From assembly GCF_014066305.1 (NCBI RefSeq), contig NW_023501037.1, positions 923,501 through 987,500 of the forward strand: a DNA stretch of 64,000 nucleotides. The letters are read 5' to 3'. The stretch comes from Letharia columbiana (lineage: Eukaryota > Ascomycota > Lecanoromycetes > Lecanorales > Parmeliaceae). A program made the translations under genes and the position numbers. Within the stretch, counting starts at the first letter, position 1. The number at the start of each line of letters is the position of its first letter. The notes under the pieces were generated by a model. The model worked only from the letters and a program-made list of their open reading frames with translations. It was not told the DNA's origin and did not search any database. Below, one piece after another: positions 22,067 through 34,370 of the stretch.

Positions 22067-25000
22067 CTAAGCTCTGCCGTTAATGTAGTCTCTGTTTTCT
22101 ACTGTTACGCTCTTAGTCTGTTGAATGTTAGTAGCTGCCTTATTCCATCACTAGAGATGGACTTACCATATGGTTGACTTTGTACACGCCCACCAGCCGA
22201 GAAGCCAACTCAAACATATTATTCCTCAAAGAGATGACGATAAATTGTGCATTCTTTGTTCGCTCCTTGATGTAGCTGGCAACAATAGAGACATTCCGAA
22301 AATCCAACGCAGCATCAATCTCGTCCATCACATAGAGCGGAGTTGGCTTGTAGTGATGCAGAGCAAACACCAGAGCCAGACTACTCAGCGTTTTTTCACC
22401 ACCCGAAAGGTTCGAGATGTTCTTCCACGATTTCTTCGGCGGCATTACGCTGAAAAGAATACCTTCGGAGAAAGGGTCAAGCGAATCGACAAGCTCCAAC
22501 TCAGCATTTCCGCCCATTGTAATCATCTGATACATTTCCTTCAACCGCAGAGAAATTAGACTGAAACCGGTCATGAAACCCTCGAGACGGAGCTTGCGAA
22601 GGTCATCGCAACGCTTCTTTGCAGTATCTCGTTGCGTCACGGCAGATTGCAAGTCATTGCTGCGTAAGGTGTGTTCTTCGACGCGGCGGCGGTACTCAGC
22701 CAGCACGCCAAGCTCGACGTTGACGTTTTGGGTTTTCTCCTCGAGAATTGCGATCTCACCCTTCAGGGTGTCCTTGTCCATATCCTCGAGCTCATCTTTG
22801 GTGTACTGAGGTAGTTCTTCTGCTGCTTGTTCTTCTCCGAGGTCACTGACGCTTTGGATACTCAGTTTGCTGAGCTTCTCATTCCAGTACTTTAGTCGTT
22901 TCTGGTTCTCGGACTGGACCTTCTGATTCTCTTCGAGCTTGTTGCGCATTTCGATCTCGACAGCGCGAGTCTCGTTCAGTTCGGCAGTCTTGTCATCCAG
23001 CTCCCGCTTCAAAGCAGCAAGCTCCTCCTGCTTCGCGCTTAGCGCCTCTTGTGCTTCTTCCGCCTTGCGCTTGGAGGCGGAAGCGTCATTGTCCTGTGTC
23101 TTGACCTCATTGACTAGGTTTTCGAGCTCTTCGGCGGCGGCAGCGAGCTCATTCTCAGCATCCTCGTATGATTTACGGTGCTTAATCTTTTGCTTCTCAG
23201 CTTTTGACTTGGCGACTTCCGCATTGGACATCTCTTCCGTGAGAGTCTCGATCTGCTCTTTCAGGCCATCGACCTTGGCTTTCTGCCCTCTGAGCCTCAC
23301 ACCACCAACTTCCATGATTTTGTCTTGAAGTTCCTGAATCTCTTGTTCGAGACCAGCCGTTTCTGCACGTAGCTTCTCGACATCCTTTTCAAGCTTCGAG
23401 ATCTGCTTCTCCAAAATATTGATACGAGCATCGTCGGAACTAGTCGTTGGCTGTGCTGCCGTTAGTTCACTTACTCGGCGCTGAGCGTCTGCAAGGTTTC
23501 GTTTTAGGCTCTCGGATTCCAAGCCAGTCTTCTGGATTGCCGTCTCCAATTGAGGGATCTGATCATTGAGCTGTTTCAGAGAAGTCTCGAGCTCTCTTTG
23601 CTTATCTTGGTGCTTCTGGATATCTTGCTCTAGCTGGTCACGGTCAACTTCCAGCTTCGACACTTGCTCTTTTGAGGTTTCCGCAACAAGCTTGGATGAC
23701 ATGCCACCTCTGGCAACACGAGTCCCACCACCACTCATCGTTCCGGAGACGTCGATCAGTTGCCCATCTAAGGTAACCACCCTCCATCTTCGAGCGCCAT
23801 AGGCAATACGATTTGCTTGCTCGAGGTCTTTCGCCACCAGAGTATTTTGTAGAACGCTGAAGAAAGCAGGACGAAATATTTCGTTCTTCGTCTTCACAAG
23901 ATCAAACAGCCTTGGTACACCTTCGGGCGTGTCGATTGCGGACAAATCTCTTTTTGCCAGACGATCCAGCAAGATGATATTAGCTCTTCCCAGGTTATTC
24001 TTGCGCAGGTAATCAATGCACTGCTGGCCCACCTCAACCGAGTCCACGACGAGATTCTCCAGCGATGGACAGGCTGTTGATATGGCTACGTCGTATTTCT
24101 GGTCGATTGTGCCTAGGTTCCCGAGTCGTCCATGGAAACCTTCTATTCGTCCTGACTCCTTCAGTCGCATCAAGCCACTGAGTACGTTGCCTTGGCTTTG
24201 GGTGCTTGACAAACTGGCTCTGGCTTCGTCCGCTTTCTGTCGGGCCCCGGACAGCTGTGATCTCATCTCAGGTTCCGTTTGCATTAGTTTGGTAAGCTCG
24301 CCTTGGATTTTGCCAGCCTCCTTCTCCACCTGCACTTTCTGAGCCTTTAATTCCTTGATCTCGCCTTCCTTCGTCTTGCGGCTTTCATCGAGGGAATTGA
24401 TCCTTCCTTGAGCCTCTTCAAGCGCGACGGCCCCTGCCGAGGCTCTTTCACGCAAGATTTCGAGCTCGCTCTGGGTGACGGCAATGGCTGATTGCTTTTC
24501 GTTGATCTTCCCGTTCCACGGTTCCAATGACTTTTGCTTGGCGGCTATTCGGTCGGAGAATGCCTGAGTCTTTCCTTTCAGAGCGTCTCGAATTGCGGCT
24601 AGCTCCTCCTCTTCTTCACGCATACTCCTTTCTAACGCAGCGATTTCTTTCGTATTGCGCTCGATATCGTCTGAGTGCTTCTGTGCTAGGCTATTCGCTT
24701 CAGAACCTGAAAGTCGGTTTGACTGCAGCGCTTTTTCGAGCTTGGTTTGTTTATTTGTTAGAAACTTCTTCTTCTCCTCATACTTCACGTGCTCCTTGTC
24801 ATATTTGGCCATCTCCTTGATGATGGCTTGGGTCGCTTTCTGCAAAGCCTCGTACTCCTTGGCACCATGCTTGTAAGCTTTCCCGATGCTCTTGATGCCA
24901 TCCTCGTTGCCCTGATGTTTTTCGAGCTCTGCGTTGAGTTGGCCCTGCATTTGCCCAATGGCTTCGTCTGTTACCTTGAGATTGTCTCCACATTCGTCAA

Positions 25001-26399
25001 TGTAGACTTGATACAAGGCAGATTGTTTTGAGGCAAGCTCGTTTTCATCTCGAATATAAGCCAAAGCCTTGTTCTTTTTGTCTTCGAGACTGTTCTTCTC
25101 CTTTTCAACGTGCTGGACACGAGCATTCTTCTCCGTACAGACCTCGTTGAGCGTTTCTACCTCCGTCGCAGACTCTTCGATGGGAGACTTGTATTTTGAG
25201 GTGCCAATGATATCTTCCAGGTATTCAAGCAAGCCGTCGTCATGTTCGTTGGCAGCTTTGGGCTTCATCTGCGCAATAGATTCAACTTCTCCCTGCAGGA
25301 TGAGAAACCTTTTGTGGTCAAGGTCAACGCCTCGCTCCTTCAGAAGTGTTGTTACTGTCGTGAAATTGGACTCCTGCATATTGATATAGTACTTGCTGGA
25401 GTTGTTCTTGAAGGCCCTTCGAGAGATAATCAGGGTGGAATCTGGAAGGACTTCATGCTTTCCATCTGGCTACGAAACGTTAGTTATTGTCCGATCAGAA
25501 ATTGAATCAGAACGTACAAGATCTATGACTTCCTGGAAATGCACTTCGACTTCACAGTGATCTAGATCGGGAAATGCTGCCGAGTTGTGGATCAGGGCAG
25601 ATATCTTGCCTTGTCTCATCTTGCTTGCTCGGAAGCCGAAGACAAACAGCAAGGAGTCGATCACGTTCGACTTTCCAGATCCGTTCGGCCCTACAACAGA
25701 AGAAAATGAGGCATGGAAAGGTCCAACTTCTTGTCTACCAGCATAACTCTTGAAGTTCTTGAGAACCAAATACTGGATGACTGTTCGCGGTTTGGGGCCA
25801 GCATTCTCTGGTTGTTGAGGCACCGCCAAAGCTCTTGATCTTACGACGATATCCATTGGCTTCTCCAATATCGTATCCAATGCCTTAACGCCCAGAATCT
25901 CTTTCCGATTATTTGCTGTTGGTGCTTGCTCGTTGAGGGTATCGGTAATGTCGGCCAATGGAGTGCCATGTAATTGAGATGGTTCTGGTGATGTGGAAGG
26001 CTTTGGGGTGGGCATTGGTGGAACTGCGTCTCCAGCGACTGATGAGCGGACTCTTTTAGTAGGCGCAGCGCTTTTGCGCTTCCTTGGGGATGCTTTCTTC
26101 GTAGGAGATACTGGCTCTGGCTTAATTGATTCCTCTGGGTCGAAAATCTCTGAAGGCTCAACGCTTTCACCGGTTCGTGTTCTCCGAGTACGAGCTGCAG
26201 TGCGCGGAATTGAAGGCACTTCTGTAGTTTTGCGTCTTGTCTGACGCTTGGGACTGCGCAGTGGTGCTGGCGTAAAATCCTCCCCATCGTCCTCCTCTTC
26301 GCTCATGCCCCCCATATTCTCATCGTCCGACTCTTCAACAACCACTTTGCTGCGCGAGGCCGCCCGCCGCGATGGCCTTGTTGGCGATATGGTAGCCAT
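22067..26399 (-). CDS. SMC4: Condensin subunit SMC4
   Basis: Three exons: 25518-26399, 22167-25469, 22067-22117. They total 4,236 nt, giving 1,411 residues, normal for fungal Smc4. GT-AG introns are 48 and 49 bp. An N-terminal Ser/Arg-rich disordered extension precedes the ATPase head with Walker A GPNGSGKS (residues 237-244). Two long coiled coils flank the hinge (LVVDSVEVGQQCIDYLRKNN region), and the C-terminal head has the LSGGEKT signature (about 1315) and Walker B VMDEIDAALD (about 1341). The last exon encodes TKSVTVENRDYINGRA. Smc4 pairs with Smc2 in condensin to compact and separate mitotic chromosomes in the nucleus. It is divergent from the ELYS-domain gene across a 177-bp shared promoter. 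Confidence 0.96.
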
Positions 26400-26576
26400 T
26401 GACGTTTTCTGCTTTCAGCTTTGTAGATGAGATGTCACAATCTTCAGAGTCGCGATTTGTTTGTTTACCCGTCAGCCTTATCGGTTATAAACTTCGGAGA
26501 TACCACTGACGTTGCTTCACCTTCACCAGCTCGAAGTCGATAAAGATTGCTCTCGTAAACACACTTCCAAAAAGTC

Positions 26577-27615
26577 ATGGACGACTCCGATGACTTCGAG
26601 GTCGTGTTTGGGAACAATTCCAACATCGCATATGAGAAGCCAGTGGCCGATGACATCAAACAGAGACGTCGCTCTTTGGAGAATGAGCTGTTCATCGACC
26701 GGCTCTTGAAGGCCTTGGGAGTTCAGAAGGGTACGTCCTACATCAGGATCAGATCATGTTCAAGGCTATCGGCCTTGCTTATGGTTTTACGCGTTTAGTC
26801 TCAAGATCCTATCCAGCAGAATCCCACGAGGACCTCAGACTTCTTCATGAACAGATCATCAGCAGCTCTTCTCCTGACCACCACAAGCACTCCGCGTTGT
26901 ACTATCTGCTTAAGGACCTTCACAAATACAGCCATCAGTCTCCCAGAGACTTTGCCAACTCGTCGTATCTGCCGGGAAAATACAGAACGTTCATCGATGG
27001 TATATGGTATCTGGACCGATTAGAATTTGAGGTAGTCACTCATGACTCTCTTGATGGTGACACCGCTGACTAGATTCCACAAAGAAAGCTTTAGACTATC
27101 TCACAGAGCCTGCGCTGGTCCCTACATTTCCTGAAGAAATACTATACACTCTTTGTCGGCATGCTCCCGATGCTACTCTTCCCATTGCCTACTACCAAAC
27201 CGTCTCGCCTGCTATCACATCGGGGAAAGTTCTCGAGACCTACTGCCTGACCCTTTGTCGCGTCAGCATCACTGAATCATTCTACTTCTCCCGGACGCAA
27301 GGCGATCTGAACCACCGCGTTCTCTTCGAGAAGCTGATAAACTTCGTCCATGCAAGTTCGCACGGAGCAATCAGAGCAACAAGAGGCGTCGAATTGATCG
27401 GCCTACCTCTAAGCGAGGAAGAAGAGTCTTGGTTCACGGATTTCCTGGAGGATGGGAAAGGGAGCAACTTGGCTGGTGCGAATGATACCTTGATCATGCG
27501 AGCAATCGCAACCGGACGTTCAGAGTCCGTATTACGAGATCGGAGGAAGTGGAACGGCCAAAAGATTGACGGAGTAGACTGGAACACACTAAGAGGCGGT
27601 ATGCGAAGTTCCTGA
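26577..27615 (+). CDS. ELYS-like domain protein (nuclear pore associated)
   Basis: Three exons: 26577-26730, 26799-27031, 27085-27615. They total 918 nt, giving 305 residues. Conserved stretches are LFIDRLLKALGV, RLLHEQIISSSSPDHHKHSALYYLLKD, LPGKYRTFIDGIWYLDRLEFE, KALDYLTEP, TFPEEILYTLCRH and RGVELIGLPLSEEEESWF, the pattern of the fungal ELYS-domain family. In animals and fission yeast ELYS proteins help assemble nuclear pores on chromatin; many fungal members are short single-domain forms like this one. Intron 1 (26731-26798) uses acceptor TTTAG, chosen because it keeps the frame; a nearer alternative acceptor breaks it. Intron 2 is 27032-27084. Confidence 0.85.
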
Positions 27616-27745
27616 TTCATCCTGCAAGTGTAATGGATTGCAAGACCGGTTCCGCTAGGAAGTGCTGGGAGGAGGCGGAGCGTGGGGTCGATCATGATGG
27701 CATATCAAAAGAAGTAGGACCATCTTTTATTTGAAGCAATGAGAG

Positions 27746-29420
27746 CTAGACTGACAATACGTTGTCCACAGTCATATCTAGACTTACCTGCTCTAAGTCC
27801 AGTAGTATCTCTTGGAAGTCATTCAACAAGCCCTGAATGCTTTGTTGAGGGATAATTTCTTCGTCCCATGTCACATCCATCCTGATGCTTCCATAGTGCA
27901 ACTCACCGCTAAGAAAAAATGGGCAGAGTCTGGTATCCTAATCCATCTCTAACATCCTCTGCGACAGGGAAAAGCGCATCGGGACTGAGAGTAAACCCCG
28001 AGGAAGGCGGCACAAAGTTGATATAAATCCCAGACGCAAGGTGTTCAGCGGCTTCTCCGCAAACGCTTCGAAACTCGTCTTCCCGCACGAGCTCGTGGTT
28101 CCCTGATTCCTCAATATCACAGCTGACGCGGCGGACTAAGTCAACGATGGGCGCATCTCGTTTGACAGAGACTCGCAGAGGGGCCCTTGTGAGCAACGGT
28201 CCCATCACATCCTCACTGCCGGGCAGCGTCGACGTACGACCCGCACGGATCATGAAAAAAGGAATGTCCTCGACTCCTGCGAAGCGTGCGAAAGCTATGG
28301 CCCAAGCTGTCACAGGTATCGAATACTCCGATATCTTGAGCCATTTCGAAATTTTGATACCGGCTTCGCGTGTCATTTTGCTACATGCCACGCTTTTGGT
28401 ATCTCTGGCGCCTTCGAACAGTGTCGTATACTTTGCTCCCTTCAGGTGCGAGCGCCAGAACGTCTGCGACCTCAATCTGTTGCTACATCGGCGGTGGTTT
28501 ACAACGCTCTTGAATGGCCTTCGTTTCGGCAGAGAGACGGTTTGGCCCTCATACAGGGTGGACAGTTCCTGGGCTATATGCTCGTTCATGATTTGGTCCA
28601 CGATAGCATGATTCACATACCACATTAGGCGCCCCGGCGTTTGCCCGTTTGCTTTTAGCAAGGCGCTCTGGTGGGTTCTGTGTCGGAAACCCATATCCTC
28701 GCTTTCCCACGCTGCCAAAAGCGCAGCGAGACTTGTCTCAGATCTCCATTGTATAGTTTCATGATTCAGTATGACCTGGAACGTACCATAGGACGTGTCA
28801 ATGAATCGAGTCCTTGTGATAGGATGATGCGCTAATCGTTCCTCCCATGCTCGCTGAAGTCTCCCCATATCAATGTCCAAAGGCAGATCAAATGCAAGAG
28901 GTACTTGCCAGCTACAAGGTTGGCGTCTTTGACGATTCAGATAAAAGCCTTGCATGTCAAGGATCGGTAACATGTCTTGAACGAGCTCGATATCGACGTC
29001 ACACTGTTGAGCTGCAACTGCGCGAAGTTGCCTAACATCTGCGATGCCAGTCAAAGAGAAAGACGGGACTTGCGGATCCTCAATCGCCTCCTCTCCAGCA
29101 TGCTTCGTCAACTCCGCAATGTTTCGAAGTTGATACAGCTGGGCCACGGAGAAATTTATGCCCCTCCGGCGGGCTGCGCTCACCAAAGCCATTGCCTTCA
29201 GGGAGTCACCTCCGCTATTGAAAAAGTCGTGCTGGATGCCGACAGTCTCAGGCGCAGTGTGCAGTATTTCCGCCCAAAGACTGCGGAGCTCGTCCTCTCT
29301 TTCTGTCAATGGTCGGTCCTGGTGGTTACGCTCCTTGCTGGAAGTTATCTTCTGGATCCCTGATATTACCAGCGAGTTCGCTCTTTTTTGAGGAAAGTCG
29401 GGGGAACACCGGAAGGTCAA
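27746..29420 (-). pseudogene. NRPS remnant: carrier plus condensation domain
   Basis: A minus-strand frame (29,420 to 27,909) without its own ATG start. It carries a peptidyl-carrier domain with the phosphopantetheine-site motif FFNSGGDSLKAM, then most of a condensation domain. The usual HHxxxD motif is NHAIVD, so the first catalytic-motif histidine is missing. The frame stops at 27,909, but clear domain similarity continues in another frame to the stop at 27,746; a run of six bases at 27,914-27,919 marks the shift. The adenylation part expected upstream is absent, because the sequence abruptly meets a 24-nt homopolymer and a permease fragment. I conclude it is a 5'-truncated, frameshifted remnant. 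The product of the parent synthetase is unknown. Confidence 0.85.
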
Positions 29421-30040
29421 AAAAAAAAAAAAAAAAAAAAAACAAAGAAAGAACCGAACACATGCAACAGCAGTACCGTGCTTTCGATCTTCGGGAGCAG
29501 TGGGGCTAGATACATTTTAATGAACAGCGAGATTGCAAGGATAGCATAGCCGATGAGGCACCCGTGCCATCGTTGCCGCGTATAGCTTGAATCGTGCTGG
29601 ATCAGCAGTCCCTGTTTCATGGTTGATGCGAGGTAAAGCGTAGTGCAGGTAGTCGCCTGCCATCCGATTACGCTGGTCTAGCCGGTCAGATAACTAAGAT
29701 ACTTAGAGTAGGCGTCGGGGGCAAGAACCAAGACCCAGTTGTATCGTCCTCCAGCTAAAGGAATCATGGCTCCCATCTCGGCCATAACAAAGGCCTGAGA
29801 AAATACCCCTGCCCATGTGAGGAGGAATCCATAGATCAAGCCAGCTGGTCCCCCATTCTCAAGGCCGGCCTGAAATGCGTTGACAAGCCCTTCCCAGGTT
29901 ATCATCAATGTCGTCGTCAACCCAATGATTGAGAGTAGATTGAAGTTTCTTTTCAGCTGCTGACGCTTCCCCCACTTTTCCATCATAGATTCATCTCGTG
30001 TTTGAGATAGTGGAAGCCCGTCAGAATCGCCATGCCGCAA
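29417..30040 (-). pseudogene. Truncated amino-acid/choline permease (APC family)
   Basis: The N-terminal 200 or so residues of a fungal APC-superfamily permease, related to GABA/choline transporters. MMEKWGKRQQLKRNFNLLSIIGL, TWEGLVNAFQAGLENGGPAGLIYGF, VMAEMGAMIPLAGGRYNWV and KYLSYLTG are recognisable, with about five membrane spans. A TAG at 29,678 interrupts the frame where family members have Trp (SYLTGW), after which the same frame continues with typical permease sequence to the homopolymer at 29,419-29,442. The remaining ~300 residues are missing and no ATG begins the frame. It is therefore a dead fragment, with a nonsense change and loss of both ends. Confidence 0.88.
29419..29442 (+). 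repeat. 24-nt poly(A) at permease/NRPS junction
   Basis: An uninterrupted run of 24 A on the + strand, poly(T) in the sense of both flanking remnants. It sits exactly where permease similarity ends and NRPS-associated sequence begins. The two frames are not in phase across it. Confidence 0.95.
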
Positions 30041-31738
30041 TCACTGTTGAACATAGAAGCCCCTCAGGTGACCCTCATCTGTAGACATAGTGCCTTATCT
30101 CGAGTGAAATGACGAAGTTTGGCGCAGAACATATCCTCAACAAGATAATTTAGGTCGCTGTGAAGACCCGGTCATAGACCACACTCCATTCAGAAATAGG
30201 CTAACCTTGCGCCGACCAGTGATGGTGTGCATTCACCAATAGCTATGAATGAGACTCGGCTGACCTTGCTCACGCGCCTCCATGGGAGTTGGGCATACTC
30301 CGAGGGGCACGGATGCAACGTCAGTCGATCCTACGCGACCTCAATCATACAGAAGCATAGGATACCTGATAGGGAATAAGCTACTTCTAGATTTTCCGAA
30401 GCTGAGTATAGCCACCTGGTTTCCTAAGCTGTGACCAATAGTCGCTGATACCCCCCTGAAGACACGGTCCTCTGCATGACAGGTTATCACGGTATGGATG
30501 GCTGCGGATCGCCTGACAGCCAGCGGACAATTGGCGATGACTTCTAGTCCCATTTGCCTCGTTAGTGTCTATGTAGCGGGAAGCAGACACCCTCAGGCTG
30601 ATGTTTACCAACTTTCTCGCAAAGTGAGCTCGCTGCACCGGCTTGATGAGCCATTTTCAGGCTCAGTGACTTTTGCAAGCTTTTGCATGCTTGGAAGCCT
30701 TGTTGTTCCTATATGCTAGACAAGTTAAGGACGCAATGAAGGGTCTTCCTAGAGAATTTTGCGTGTACTGTACGTAGTCTTCCAACGTAAGCGGATAGGA
30801 TACTCTGAACGCACTAAAGTAGATCCCGAGTGGGTCGGCTCGTACTCTGTAAGCGCTCCCGAATGACAAGGATTAATTACTTTACTTAGATCCCTGCGTC
30901 CTAAAGTAAACACGCTGCTTACGGCCGCACATCTATACGCAACAACATTTCGCAACTTCAGGCAGATTTTTGGACCATCAATCGAAATACTTCATATGGG
31001 GCCAGAATCCTACTGTTCAGTAATGATTCCAAATAACCTGAAGACGTAAAACAGTCTCTTCGATGCATGTGAACTTCTCTGTGTACTTCAATGCCGTTCT
31101 GCGGGAACCCGATCCGACTACGTGCCTGAACAGTGCTTCAAAGCAATTTACCAGAACCTGGCTACCGGTTTGGTTAGGGGTTTGAGGGATTCTCAATGCA
31201 TCTCAAATACTTTGCTGCACGTCCGTCCTTCTATACGAGAAGATTGAGACCAGTTGCCTCTAAAGCCACGGCCCTGTTCGGTTGGCTCATGGTAGAGGTA
31301 GCTAACGGAGAGGGCAGGTCGTTCGCGCATGATGTGTATATTAGGGACCACAGATTTGCATCTAAGCTAATGGCCCCGAGCCCTACTTCACCTTGCACCC
31401 AGTCATTAGTGCCCTCGTTATCCCGCTCTGCATCAGGGGCCTTCCTTGTTGGAAGGCACGAGCCGAGCAGGTATCCGTACCTAATGCTACTTGCCTCCTC
31501 AATCCTTGGATGTCAATGTCCGTGCGAATACGATGATCCTATGACAGCTCTACAGATTCTGATATCGCAATGCCTATCATGCTCCCGTGCTACTTACTTC
31601 CTTGAGACACCCTTGGAGATACTGCTCCGTGCAACACACATCAGCCTTGATAGCTTGCACGGTTTACGCTGCTGCTATTGAAGATTCAAAATCCCTCAGA
31701 TGACTCGAAATTCCTAATTCATTGGAGGCTCTACGAGG
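30041..31738. other. Gene-free, probably decayed DNA
   Basis: About 1.7 kb of near-normal base composition without a recognisable gene. A 161-codon plus-strand frame at 31,196-31,681 has no family resemblance and no supporting splice context. I suspect degraded remains like its neighbours. Confidence 0.5.
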
Positions 31739-33111
31739 ATGGTTTATCAAAGACCACTGATCACAGCGGACAAGAGGGGACCGCTAATTGAGTTCGCAGC
31801 CTATCTTCTTCTGACAACGTCAATCCTCACAACTCTTATCAAGGCTCTCACTAAATTCATTATTGTCAGAGCTTTGCAGAGTGACGATTGGTTCGCATTG
31901 TCTGCCTTGGTGAGTAAACAAATATCTCAACTTCCCAGGCCGAGCATATGACTGTCCTACTGATATCTGCAAGGTTTTTGCTGTAGGACAATGTGTCGCG
32001 GTATTTCAGCAAGTCGAGGGAGGTTTAGGTCAGCATATCGACTCTCTGACAGCCGAGCAAGTCAAGAAATTTCAAAGGGTATATAGTATATCAATACTAA
32101 ACTCTTGAGAGGTTCTAGCAAGAGCTTGATACTGATCAGCAACAATAATGAGATAGGCAGGCTATGCTGTCGAAATTCTTTATGTCCTATCCATCGCGCT
32201 TGCCAAGATGATTACACTGCGATTTCTGGTGCCATTGGCCCACGATAAGTACAAGAGGCTGTGGATTAAAGCGACAGTGACAAGTAATGCCGCTTGGGCC
32301 CTAATTGCTTTCTGGGGAGTGGTGTTTCAGTGCAGAGTGCCTCGCGCCTGGGAAATCACCTCGGGGTTCTGCTTCAATCGGATGAGATCTTTGAAGAACC
32401 TTGGACCTTAGACCTGCCATTGACTCTAGACTAGCCAGCGTTTTGGGGATTTATCAGTACCCTCGACATCCTCATCGACATTGTGATTACCGTCCTACCG
32501 ATGATCATCCTTCACCGAGTCCAGATGACTCGCACAAGGAAAATGAATGCCATTCTAGCTTTCGCCGGCAGAATGCTATAAGCAATCCGTCACTGTCACC
32601 AACACGACGGTTCGGGACGAGTGACTAATATTGAGTCCCTCAGCGCCATCCCGGTAACAATTCTGCGCCTGGTAAACCAATTCGCGTCGAATAATTCGCT
32701 AGAGCCAACATTTGACTACTTCAATAGGGCTTTGTTCACGGAAATTGCCACGACCTGCAGTATTTTCTTCGCGTGTATGTCTTTTATCAAGCCATTCCTA
32801 GACGGCGTCGAGACAGGCCCGTTGGCAAGCAAGCTGCGAAACCCAGACTAGGCGGGTCGCAGGATTCGTCCCATTACACGAAGCTTCAGTACGCGAGATA
32901 TGTGTTCAAGCCCAGAGGAAACGTAACTGGGGGAACATGGTCTCCACTTGTTTCTAGCGCCCAAAATGTGTCGGAGTGCCCAGAATCTTATGCGCTATCC
33001 AACACTTCTGAGGCACAAGCCTGGCCTGAACCGGTACCTCAGGGCCAGGAAAGCTCGAATGACGGCATCACTCCACATCAGATGTACATTACACGCGCCA
33101 CGAATGTATGA
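31739..33111 (+). pseudogene. Decayed PTH11-like (rhodopsin-domain) membrane receptor
   Basis: Begins MVYQRPLITADKRGPLIEFA and has the hydrophobic spans, the DDWF motif, VFAVGQCVAVFQQVEGGLG and WGFISTLDILIDIVITVLPM typical of the fungal rhodopsin-domain/PTH11-type seven-helix family. Introns 1 (31910-31973) and 2 (32079-32156) are normal. The next intron has a clear acceptor before 32,435 but no GT or GC donor near the expected exon end (about 32,383). The following one needs a weak GC donor at 32,575 (acceptor before 32,644). After 32,851 the family-like C-terminal tail continues in a different frame to 33,111. Together these lesions suggest a dying gene. Unusual splicing is the alternative for the first two. 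Confidence 0.7.
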
Positions 33112-33710
33112 GTGGTTTGAACAGGTCCAATGCTGCAGGTTTGAGTGAGAGGCTTGCGGCGCAGCATGACATGTAGTATGTTGTATTCTAAGTTAGCTAT
33201 GAAGACCAATATTAACACTGGTATCTTGTAATCAAGCTTATTGTTGTCAAGTCACAGAAGATAATAGAAAATCAAATTTACGATAATCGCGTCCTGTCAG
33301 GTGCAATTCATCCCCCCTTCCTCCCTGCCCGAGAGAGGGTGGTCAATCAAGCACTAGGTACCTTAGCTCCTTAGGTTGGGTGATACCTTATCTAAGGGCC
33401 CGTTTGGCTACCACATTTTCGACATGATCAGGTTAGATTTTCAACTTTTCTTTTCAGGTAGGGGTATCATAACGTGCCAAGAGAACCACAGATTACGCCC
33501 CGTAATCGCTTCAACGTTAAGCCCCCGAAACAAGAATTTATAACACACATATTTAGAATATTTGAAAGCGTACGATCGAGAGAACTAAGTCTAATTATTA
33601 TGATTATAAAAGGCGTAAAATTCAAATCGCTTTTGAATATAAGAGTAGGAATTTATAGAAATTCGACCTCGGATGTCGCTTTTCTTTAGTGTACATTTTG
33701 GCTCAAAACT

Positions 33711-33732
33711 TGCCTCAGGGCAAGTTTTAGAA
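33711..33732. repeat. Short perfect hairpin
   Basis: AAACTTGCC and GGCAAGTTT separated by three to four bases form a 9-bp stem inside the outer inverted-repeat element. Confidence 0.8.
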
Positions 33733-33855
33733 ATTAGCGTACATTTTCATATTTTTTGCCTTAGGGCTGAAATTTCAGCTATCAGAATTTGATCTTGGCG
33801 CCAAGGTTGCATAATATTTCATGCGTATTGAAGACGTAGGGCTGGTAATTGACTA

Positions 33856-34370
33856 CTCGTGCAATCCAGGAATGAGTTCCCACGCTAAAATAGCGCCGGG
33901 AATCAACCAATCAAGTTACTCAGTTCTCCGCAAAATCGCACTAAAATTTCATAGAGAGAGGGGCTGCCACTGAGGTATGCTCTCTCATCGCACTGTTTTT
34001 GAGAGATCTGATTAATCTTCTATTCGAGCCGGTCCTCCAGGGCGATCGAGACTCTTCAGGCATGCTAGAATATCGTGAAAATCCTCGTTTCCGGCTCTAT
34101 TAATTGCTCTCAGCATTAAGGCGAAAGCAGATCTCTTATTCACCCCATTCTTCGCTCAATGACATCAAAACTTTCGCAATACAGTAGGTAGTCTACAAAC
34201 AACTACAGCTACTCTAAGCTCTAGACTAATTTCGATACCGTATGAGGCCATTGAATATATAATATAGCTGGATTTGATGGGTAAACAATGGTAGAATAAA
34301 CAAAGATATTTGCGGGAAGACCTTGCCAGACGCTAAATTTTAGGTGGGACTCATTCCTGGATTGCACGAG
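33856..34370. mobile_element. 515-bp MITE with TA target duplication, nested
   Basis: Terminal inverted repeats of about 40 bp, beginning CTCGTGCAATCCAGGAATGA at the left and matched by its reverse complement ending at 34,370, with only a few mismatches or one-base gaps. TA flanks both ends (33,854-33,855 and 34,371-34,372). It has no coding capacity and normal base composition, so it is not RIP-altered. It lies near the right end of the outer element. Tc1/mariner-type MITE is the likely class. Confidence 0.75.

Noticed and set aside
22170..26430. Many plus-strand frames of 60-130 codons across SMC4
   Set aside because: All are antisense to a well-supported SMC4 coding sequence.
31196..31681. 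161-codon plus-strand frame
   Set aside because: No family resemblance, no splice context, and it lies in a decayed region; probably chance.
33474..33689. 71-codon frame within the outer inverted-repeat element
   Set aside because: Short, unrecognised and inside a non-coding mini-transposon.
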